In this document: positions 43,233 through 49,180 of the stretch, piece by piece
How positions within the stretch are numbered: position 1 is the stretch's first letter
Layout of the letters: each line of letters opens with the position of its first letter
Assembly: GCA_022566315.1 (NCBI GenBank)
Contig: JADFJC010000005.1
Span: 18,361 to 82,360 of the forward strand
Length of the DNA stretch: 64,000 nucleotides
Source: Planctomycetota bacterium
Lineage (GTDB): Bacteria; Planctomycetota; Phycisphaerae; Sedimentisphaerales; Anaerobacaceae
Reading direction: 5' to 3'
Translations under genes and position numbers: made by a program
The notes under the pieces: model-generated
The model's input: the letters and a program-made list of their open reading frames with translations, nothing else
Database searches by the model: none
Told to the model about the DNA's origin: nothing

Positions 43233-44468
43233 TCAGATTCCTTGCAAAGACGCCGCCTCCGAAACGTTTTCTTCTGTGTTTACGGAACTCGGAGTATCTT
43301 GACGGTTGCTATTGGTTCTTATAGAAGCTGCGTTCGTAGCGCGAATTAGCTCGCTGACGTTTGAGTCGCTTAAGCCTGTCAATTCGACGGCTATTGAAAA
43401 ACCATCTTGTATAGCTTTGGTATGCCTGACCTCGCCAATATCTTCTACTATTCTCGATTCTCGACGAGTATCCGGTATCGACCCGCCAACGGCGGGTTTT
43501 AATCGGAACCCAGCGTTGCTGGGTCGAGCATCGATTGTTTCACTCAGATTAACTATTACCAATACTCTGTCACCTGCTTTTACTTCCAGCGGGGTCTCTA
43601 TGAGCAGGCCGGGACCGCCAAGCTCAGTAACAGTTGCAGGTATAAATTCCGGTGGTCCCCAACTGCTGTCGGAGGCATTTGCCGAACCTTGCTTTACCGC
43701 ACGACCCTTGTTGCTGCTGTTACTGTTTGGCGACAGCGTTCTTGAGAATGGAAAGCGTGCAATGAAGGCTGGCTTGTTTACTCGAACACGCAGGAAACGC
43801 CGGCGACTAATGAACCGCATATCATCACTATGATTCAAAACCAGAATGTCACCATTACAGCGAACTACAGAAGTGTCAAACTCCCAGACCGAGACACCAA
43901 AATAATAACGCGCACGCCAGAACTCGCCCAGCTTACTTTCCACCGGTGTTGTCAATTTGACAGTAAGTTCCATATTGTCATTTTTTATAACGGTGGACTC
44001 AATATCGCCTAAGTCGGGACTTTTACGACGGGTTATATGAAGTTGTTTACCTGCGGGAATTTGTCTGCTGCTCGGTTTCTTCAATTTCGTTGGCGGGCCT
44101 ATTGAGACTGAGGATTTTTTCTGAAAGCCAAGCTTTTCACGCAGAAAGGACAGTTCGGTTCTTAACCATTTGCTTTCTTCTGCTCCCTGCTGGGCAAGGC
44201 TTTCTTCTATCATTTTACCGGCCCCGTGGTCAAAGGCACCGACCATACTAAAAATGGCCTGGCTTCTCTTAAGTCCTGCCTTATTTGCTATCTCAAGCAA
44301 AATTTGTCGCTCCCGTCCGCTTAGACCCCTTTTTTCGGCATAATCAACAAATAGCTGCCCACTAACCTTATGTTTCTGTGTTGTTCGACGTAAGCTAATC
44401 ATCAACAGCAGCGCAGTTAATACGATTATGACAGCCACTCCTGTTAGAATAAGCCAGCGTTCGGTCAT
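43233..44468 (-). CDS. Membrane-anchored PilZ-like protein in the hook-rod operon
   Basis: A 411-aa protein (start MTERWLILTG; the ORF track start at 44552 runs into repeat DNA and is unlikely). One N-terminal membrane segment (GVAVIIVLTALLLMISL), a helical region to residue about 120, then a YcgR-N-like fold (ARYYFGVSVWEFDTSVVRCN) and a PilZ-like domain at about 190-400 with the RxxxR arginine motif in RRRFLRVRV, where the second motif is degenerate (TELGGPGLLIE). It may sense cyclic-di-GMP and act at the basal body. A 46-bp palindromic element is inserted in the PilZ domain. Confidence 0.68.
   Translation of the reverse strand: MTERWLILTGVAVIIVLTALLLMISLRRTTQKHKVSGQLFVDYAEKRGLSGRERQILLEIANKAGLKRSQAIFSMVGAFDHGAGKMIEESLAQQGAEESKWLRTELSFLREKLGFQKKSSVSIGPPTKLKKPSSRQIPAGKQLHITRRKSPDLGDIESTVIKNDNMELTVKLTTPVESKLGEFWRARYYFGVSVWEFDTSVVRCNGDILVLNHSDDMRFISRRRFLRVRVNKPAFIARFPFSRTLSPNSNSSNKGRAVKQGSANASDSSWGPPEFIPATVTELGGPGLLIETPLEVKAGDRVLVIVNLSETIDARPSNAGFRLKPAVGGSIPDTRRESRIVEDIGEVRHTKAIQDGFSIAVELTGLSDSNVSELIRATNAASIRTNSNRQDTPSSVNTEENVSEAASLQGI
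43480..43525. repeat. Palindromic element P1, copy A (inside PilZ gene)
   Basis: GACCCGCCAACGGCGGGTTT, a spacer, and ACCCAGCGTTGCTGGGTC: two hairpins in tandem. Its reverse complement matches 47597-47643 in the sigma-54 activator except for the spacer and a few bases. It translates in frame here as residues from RPSNAGFRL to PAVGGSIP. Confidence 0.92.
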
Positions 44469-44535
44469 GCCGGTACCAAATCGCCCAGCGGCCTTCCACC
44501 GCTCCGTCGGTGTTAGTGCCAAAACAACCATATTG

Positions 44536-44622
44536 CATAGTTCGTAGTTCATTGTTTTATAGTTCGTAGTTCATTGTTCATAGTTCGTAGTCTATGAACT
44601 CATAACAATGAACTTTGAACTG
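44536..44622. repeat. Word-repeat spacer (GTTCATAGTTCGTAG) between flgE and PilZ gene
   Basis: Repeats TTCGTAGTTCATTG, GTTCATAGTTCGTAG, with inverted pairs CTATGAACTC and AACAATGAAC. Same words as near 3860-3910. It lies in the upstream DNA that the ORF track reads as a false N-terminal extension. Confidence 0.8.
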
Positions 44623-44623
44623 T

Positions 44624-46297
44624 CTATCTGATAAGGTTGCTCAGTTCTCGCAGTATGTCGTTGGCGACTCTGATGGTCCTCGCATTGGCCTGGAAACCGT
44701 TTTGGGCTTGAATCATAGCAACAAACTGGGTCGCCACGTCTGAGTTGGATTTTTCCAATGCCCCACCATGAATGGAGCCGGCACCGCCGGTCATCGCCTG
44801 GGTAGCTACCGGCTCTCCTGAGTTGGCCGAGGTAGTAAAGTACCCGCCGCCCACACTTTCCAGACCTGATGCATTCTGGAACAATGATATTTTTATGGCT
44901 CCAATGTCCTTCTTGATACCATTAGAGAAAGCACCGATAACTATGCCTTCCTTATTGATCGATACGGTGGAGAGGTTGCCTGCTTCGTAGCCGTCCTGGT
45001 CTTTTGTTACTGCCGTAGAGTTTCCAGCGAATTGGGTCAAGCCGTTTAGTTTGCCTATGGTGCCAAAGTCTATGTTAATGGTTTGTGGATTCGAGGGGTC
45101 TTGTGCAAAGTTTATTACAAACTCGGCTGGGTCGCTGCCGCCCAAACCGGTGTAATAGCCGTTCGTAGCGTCAAAGGTTATATCTTCGATACGCCGATTT
45201 GCTATAGTTATCTCATTGATATTGCCGGTGATTGAGGTCAGCACCATATCCCAGGTATTGGGGGTATCTGTCCGGACAAATGCGCCCGAGAAAACGTGTT
45301 TGCCCCCCTGAGAGTCGTAGGTCTTAATATTAACGCTTCTGACCTCATCGCCGCCAACGGTCAACATCTCGAAATACGCCGGCTCCGTCCAGTCGGCAGT
45401 GCCGCTGTTCGCGAACGCCAGCTTCACATCAGACCTGCTGTAGCCGCTGCTGACATCAGTTATACGTATTTGGCCGTTGTCTAAGGACGCAGTCGCGTTG
45501 GTAGCGCCGAGAACAGTATTTATATGGCTAACAAGGTCATCCAAAGTAGTAGTTCCATCGACAGTAAGAGGAGTGCCATCAACTAAAGCAGTACCATCGT
45601 GTTCATAACCGGAGACGGTAATTGTGGCAGAGCTGTACGTTCCACTGGTAGTCTGGTCGAGGTCATTGATTAATGTGGTCCCAACAGCCGTAGCGCCGCT
45701 GCTGGTGTAAGTTGCATTCGAGGACAGCAGTTGTGTTTGTACTGTCCCAAACGTCGAATCGACGCTTAGATTACCGGATACTACTATTTGTGAGGTAAGC
45801 CTTGCCGGCATTGGGACATCGTAAGGTACATGGAGGTCACTGTCACCGGCAGTCTGGAAGCCGTCACTTTCACCCAATGAGCCGATACGCTGGACGCGAT
45901 AGCCTGTGGAGGGGTCAACCATAATTGAGTCCGCATCCACGGCGAAGGCACCTGCACGAGTGTAGATGTCCTGCTGACCGTCACTGACTACAAAATAGCC
46001 TTTCCCTTCTAAGGCCAGATCCAGAGGATTACCTGTATTTACGATATTGCCCTGTGTTGTGTTTGGGGTTATACCGGCTACTCCAACACCAGTGCCCATC
46101 TGTTGGGGGTTGGTACCGCCGACGGTGCTTGTTGGTTGCGATGCCTTTTTTATCGTCTCACTCAGCAGTTCAGAGAAGGTTATTCTGCTGGCCTTAAAGG
46201 CAGTAGTATTGACATTGGCCAGGTTGTTGCCGGCAACGTCAATCATTTTCTGGTGGGCTTGCAGCCCGGTAACTCCAGCTGATAATGCGAAACTCAT
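44624..46297 (-). CDS. flgE: Flagellar hook protein FlgE
   Basis: The 557-aa hook subunit, with FlgE signatures SFALSAGVTGLQAHQKMIDV, NNLANVNTTAFKASRITFSE and C-terminal EKSNSDVATQFVAMIQAQNG, FQANARTIRVANDILRELSN. Length exceeds E. coli FlgE (402 aa) because of additional exposed domains around residues 190-400. It follows flgD by 39 bases, as usual. Confidence 0.97.
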   Translation of the reverse strand: MSFALSAGVTGLQAHQKMIDVAGNNLANVNTTAFKASRITFSELLSETIKKASQPTSTVGGTNPQQMGTGVGVAGITPNTTQGNIVNTGNPLDLALEGKGYFVVSDGQQDIYTRAGAFAVDADSIMVDPSTGYRVQRIGSLGESDGFQTAGDSDLHVPYDVPMPARLTSQIVVSGNLSVDSTFGTVQTQLLSSNATYTSSGATAVGTTLINDLDQTTSGTYSSATITVSGYEHDGTALVDGTPLTVDGTTTLDDLVSHINTVLGATNATASLDNGQIRITDVSSGYSRSDVKLAFANSGTADWTEPAYFEMLTVGGDEVRSVNIKTYDSQGGKHVFSGAFVRTDTPNTWDMVLTSITGNINEITIANRRIEDITFDATNGYYTGLGGSDPAEFVINFAQDPSNPQTINIDFGTIGKLNGLTQFAGNSTAVTKDQDGYEAGNLSTVSINKEGIVIGAFSNGIKKDIGAIKISLFQNASGLESVGGGYFTTSANSGEPVATQAMTGGAGSIHGGALEKSNSDVATQFVAMIQAQNGFQANARTIRVANDILRELSNLIR

Positions 46298-46336
46298 TTT
46301 TCTTTCTCCTTAGATATCGAAATTCTAAATCTAAAT

Positions 46337-46720
46337 TCAGTTTTTGACTGATATTATGTTTTTCAAACTAAGCGTAATATTTCCTGCTCTCAAAAATATT
46401 TCACCGTCAATGTTATTATAAACTTGCTCGACTACGCCGCTTGTGATATCTGCGGCACCTGTCGTGGTCTCCGGCGTAAATGTAACTTCCTTGCCTAACA
46501 ATGAATTGGCATAAGTAAGCTCAGTGGTGGCAAGCACCTTTGCAAAGCTTGTGTTCATTGATTCGAGCTGCTGTAGTTGTGAGAACTGTGCTAACTGGGA
46601 AGCCATCTCATTATTGTCTAACGGATCCAGCGGGTTCTGGTTTTGTAGTTGGACTATCAGAAGTTTCATATAATCCATTTGGAGGTTACTTGCTGAAATT
46701 GCTGCTGATGCTGTGGCCAT
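46337..46720 (-). CDS. flgD: Hook assembly scaffold FlgD (short)
   Basis: The 127-aa product has the N-terminal FlgD core MDYMKLLIVQLQNQNPLDPL, NNEMASQLAQFSQLQQLESM and ends soon after the beta-sandwich start (YNNIDGEIFLRAGNITLSLK). It is half the length of E. coli FlgD (231 aa); the Ig-like C-terminal part is mostly missing, as in several short FlgD proteins. First gene of the minus-strand hook/rod operon, with a sigma-54 promoter 107 bases upstream. Confidence 0.92.
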   Translation of the reverse strand: MATASAAISASNLQMDYMKLLIVQLQNQNPLDPLDNNEMASQLAQFSQLQQLESMNTSFAKVLATTELTYANSLLGKEVTFTPETTTGAADITSGVVEQVYNNIDGEIFLRAGNITLSLKNIISVKN

Positions 46721-46826
46721 AACTTTTCAACCTTTTTCGAAAGACAAAAAATAAAACTTCTTTTCAAATCCCGATGTTCTCGTTCGCGACTCGATGCCAT
46801 ACTGGTACGAGCGACAGACAAAAGAG

Positions 46827-46842
46827 AGCAATTGTTGTGCCA
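46827..46842 (-). promoter_or_regulatory. Sigma-54 (-24/-12) promoter of the flgD operon
   Basis: Minus strand TGGCACAACAATTGCT: TGGCAC, five bases, TTGCT, with GG and GC exactly 10 bases apart, an almost perfect match to the RpoN consensus. About 107 bases upstream of the flgD ATG and 500 bases from the activator gene. Confidence 0.85.
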
Positions 46843-47065
46843 CATTACAATCGCCGCCACTCTTGTGATACACAACTTCCTGTCACAACAGGCATTACGG
46901 AAATTAAAAATTGAATAAAGGTAGAAATCACCTTTGTTAAAAGATTCTCTCAGAGGATAAATTTTCCTGTATCCCAGAAAATTTTGCCGCTTTGGGCTTG
47001 ACGGTTGTGCTGAAATTTTTTTTGCTTTGCTTTAGTTTGCTCGGTGGTGCTAAAGAGTCCCATAA

Positions 47066-47098
47066 AAAGCAATGCCTTCTCACTGTTGGCATTGCTTT
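47066..47098. terminator. Hairpin (AAGCAATGCC / GGCATTGCTT)
   Basis: An 11-bp perfect inverted repeat AAAGCAATGCC ... GGCATTGCTTT with an 11-base loop, followed on the plus strand by CTTAT and preceded by CCATAAA. It can act as a transcription terminator or leader structure in the divergent region, ahead of activator 1. Confidence 0.45.
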
Positions 47099-47221
47099 CT
47101 TATCGGAAAAGCGTCCTATAAAATTATCACACAATCTCAGAGTGCCTTTGAGTCTAAAAGAATCAGTGACATTATTGGCCGGTCCCATAAAAAAGTTAAA
47201 GTTGCATTGGCTTCTCTGTCG

Positions 47222-47269
47222 ATTTATGGCTTTGTATTATCCACTATTTATGGCTTTGTATTATCAACT
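47222..47269 (+). repeat. 24-bp tandem repeat, two copies
   Basis: ATTTATGGCTTTGTATTATC plus CACT/AACT occurs twice in direct tandem with one mismatch. It lies in the region upstream of the activator gene and may mark a duplicated binding site. Confidence 0.85.
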
Positions 47270-47344
47270 ATCTGTGAAACACAAATGCCTGCATAATGAA
47301 AAAAGCAACATAACCACAGACAACGCTTATAGCTTTGGATAAGG

Positions 47345-48868
47345 ATGACTTTACGTAGAATTATTGCACTCAGTAGAGACCCCGAAGTTCAACAACTGGC
47401 TCAGAAGTATGGTCAGGAAGTATTTGGGGCTGACGACCTGGCCGATGCTCTGGATATCGTTCAAACGGTCAAGCCGGATTTAATTCTTTTTGACCATCGG
47501 TTCGGTACGGGTCATATTCGTGAATTCCTCGATAGGGCCGATAAATATTCAACCAATGTTCCCATCGTGGTGGTTGGGGACGATGATGATAACATCGACC
47601 CAGCAACGCTGGGTTCCATACAAAACCCGCCGTTGGCGGGGTCCACAGAGTTTATGCAGGCGGGGGCCTATGACTATCTGAAGGGAAGGCAGGATTACGC
47701 CGGCTTCGAGCAAATTATAAGCAGGATAAAGAATGAATCCGTGTCTCGTGACCCGTGCCTTGTGACCCGAGCAACGAGCGACGAGCGACAAGCGACGGAA
47801 TCAAGTCGTTTCTTTGCTGAGGACCTGGCTTGCTCTGTCTCTATGGTCGGATGCAGTAAAGCGACCCTCGATACTCTCAAAATGATTAAACTTGTGGCTG
47901 CCAGTAGATGCAATCCGATTTTGATACTTGGAGAAACAGGCACAGGCAAAGAGCTGGCTGCTAAGGCGATACATATTTTAAGGCATCCGAACGGGCAATT
48001 TGTAGCTGTAAATTGTGCAGCTCTGACGGCAAATCTGTTGGAAAGCGAGCTTTTCGGTCACGTGAAAGGTTCTTTTACCGGCGCCGACCGTGAGAAAACA
48101 GGACTTTTGGAACTGGCTGAGTCCGGAACACTCTTGCTTGATGAAATAAGTGAGATGCCGTTGGACCTGCAGGCTAAGTTGCTGCGTGTCCTCCAGGAAA
48201 AATGCTTCCGAAAGGTCGGAGGTATCAAAAGTATCGCCTGCAACGCCACGATAATGGCTTCGAGCAATCGCAATCTCAAAAGTGAAGTTCAGGCCAATCG
48301 CTTTCGACGAGACCTTTATTACCGTCTGAATATTTGTCCTATTACTCTCGCTCCTCTTAGGTCACAAGGGCGAAAGCAAGACATCCGGCTATTAACTGAG
48401 TACTTTCTCAAGACCTCAACTATCTGTCCGGACAAGTGCGGTAAGATAACATCACTGACTGAATTAGCTATTGAGGTACTGGAGAAACACGATTGGCCCG
48501 GCAATGTTCGTGAGTTGTGTAACGTCATCGAAAGGGCCATCCTCCTGGAGACAACAGACAAAATCGGGTTAAACGCCATCTATATTGAGCCGACTGAATG
48601 GAATGAGGTATCGAACAGCACAACACCTGGACTCATCAAAGATTTCTCATTGGCAAAGGCTGAGTGCGAGTTGATTGCTCGGGCTTTGCAGAAAACAGGC
48701 TGGCAAAAGACCAGGGCTGCTGCTCTTCTCGGCATAACCAGAGCAACTCTTTACGCCAAGGTCAAGCAGTACAATATCGAAAAAGATCCATATATCGCAG
48801 ACGGCCCCGCAAAACAAGAACAAAACGAAGTTTCATCATCCTTGTCTCAGCCGGTAGTAGCTTCCTGA
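47345..48868 (+). CDS. Sigma-54 enhancer-binding regulator 1 (flagellar, NtrC/FlgR type)
   Basis: A 507-aa sigma-54 activator. Residues 1-125 form a receiver-like domain (IIALSRDPEVQ, LILFDHRF, AYDYLKG) with weak acidic pocket and a 17-residue insert encoded by palindromic element P1 (near residues 85-100). Residues 160-400 are the AAA+ domain: GETGTGKELAAKAIH, ESELFGHVKGSFTGADREK (GSFTGA instead of GAFTGA), LLDEISEMPL. The C-terminal Fis-type helix-turn-helix is KTRAAALLGITRATLYAKVK. Between receiver and AAA+ is a linker encoded by word-repeat DNA (ATSDERQATESS). Likely drives the three sigma-54 promoters. Confidence 0.9.
   Translation: MTLRRIIALSRDPEVQQLAQKYGQEVFGADDLADALDIVQTVKPDLILFDHRFGTGHIREFLDRADKYSTNVPIVVVGDDDDNIDPATLGSIQNPPLAGSTEFMQAGAYDYLKGRQDYAGFEQIISRIKNESVSRDPCLVTRATSDERQATESSRFFAEDLACSVSMVGCSKATLDTLKMIKLVAASRCNPILILGETGTGKELAAKAIHILRHPNGQFVAVNCAALTANLLESELFGHVKGSFTGADREKTGLLELAESGTLLLDEISEMPLDLQAKLLRVLQEKCFRKVGGIKSIACNATIMASSNRNLKSEVQANRFRRDLYYRLNICPITLAPLRSQGRKQDIRLLTEYFLKTSTICPDKCGKITSLTELAIEVLEKHDWPGNVRELCNVIERAILLETTDKIGLNAIYIEPTEWNEVSNSTTPGLIKDFSLAKAECELIARALQKTGWQKTRAAALLGITRATLYAKVKQYNIEKDPYIADGPAKQEQNEVSSSLSQPVVAS
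47597..47643. repeat. Palindromic element P1, copy B (inside activator 1)
   Basis: GACCCAGCAACGCTGGGTT, a spacer, and ACCCGCCGTTGGCGGGGTC: reverse complement of copy A at 43480-43525 apart from the spacer. In frame it encodes from DPATLGSI to PPLAGST within the receiver domain between strand 4 and the AYDYL motif. Confidence 0.92.
47741..47798. repeat. Word repeat (GAGCGACGAGCGACAAGCGAC) in activator 1 linker
   Basis: GTGACCCGTGCCTTGTGACCC followed by ACGAGCGACGAGCGACAAGC. The words repeat with 7-to-8-base spacing and give a charged linker. A related string (GAGACGAGAGACGAGCGACG) occupies the linker of activator 2. Confidence 0.8.
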
Positions 48869-48916
48869 TAAGCCGGCGCCTGTCAGAAAATCTGTCGATT
48901 CGTCTAAAATCCTGAC

Positions 48917-49016
48917 ATCTCAAAGTGCCTAAAGTTTGAAGTGCCTAAACTGTCTAAAGTTTGAAACTCAATTTAGTTCACTTTAGCTCACTTTAGCTCA
49001 CTTTAGGCACTTTTAA
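48917..49016. repeat. Word-repeat spacer (GTGCCTAAAGT/ACTTTAGGCAC)
   Basis: AAAGTGCCTAAAGTTTGAAG, ACTGTCTAAAGTTTGAAAC and then TTTAGTTCACTTTAGCTCAC and TTTAGGCACTTTTAA, an overall inverted array. It lies just upstream of a sigma-54 promoter and could hold activator sites or simply fold. Confidence 0.85.
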
Positions 49017-49035
49017 TTATTTCTGTAGCCGTCTC

Positions 49036-49051
49036 TGGCACAGTTATTGCT
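49036..49051 (+). promoter_or_regulatory. Sigma-54 (-24/-12) promoter of the TPR-activator2-fliLMN operon
   Basis: TGGCACAGTTATTGCT matches the RpoN consensus with GG and GC exactly 10 bases apart. A start site near 49062 would lie shortly above the ORF. The promoter probably drives the plus-strand genes from the TPR protein into fliL-fliM-fliN-flhA. Confidence 0.87.
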
Positions 49052-49180
49052 ACTTTCTTAAAAAATGAGGTTATGAGATGCGCCCTCATCGTCTTGACCC
49101 CGCTGCTTCGTTTTGCGGCTCGGCTGAGTTCGCCGAAGTCGAAGCGAACGGCCGGGGCAGTGGGGGACAAATTGGAAACT

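Larger units (their letters stand above)
46721..47344. other. Divergent regulatory region between flgD and activator 1
   Basis: About 620 bases between the divergent operons without a convincing gene; the frames predicted here encode unlikely products. It contains the flgD sigma-54 promoter (46827-46842), the hairpin AAAGGT/ACCTTT (46917-46935), the hairpin at 47066-47098, a 24-bp tandem repeat (47222-47269) and three near-copies of GTCCCATAAAAA. Promoter of activator 1 could not be placed. Confidence 0.7.

Noticed and set aside
44469-44552. N-terminal extension of the PilZ protein (MNYELCNMVV...)
   Set aside because: Encoded by GTTCATAGTTCGTAG-type repeat; the ATG at 44468 begins directly before the membrane segment.
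46992-47342. 116-aa plus-strand ORF upstream of activator 1
   Set aside because: Hydrophobic, low-complexity product that covers a hairpin and a tandem repeat; no ribosome binding site or family match.
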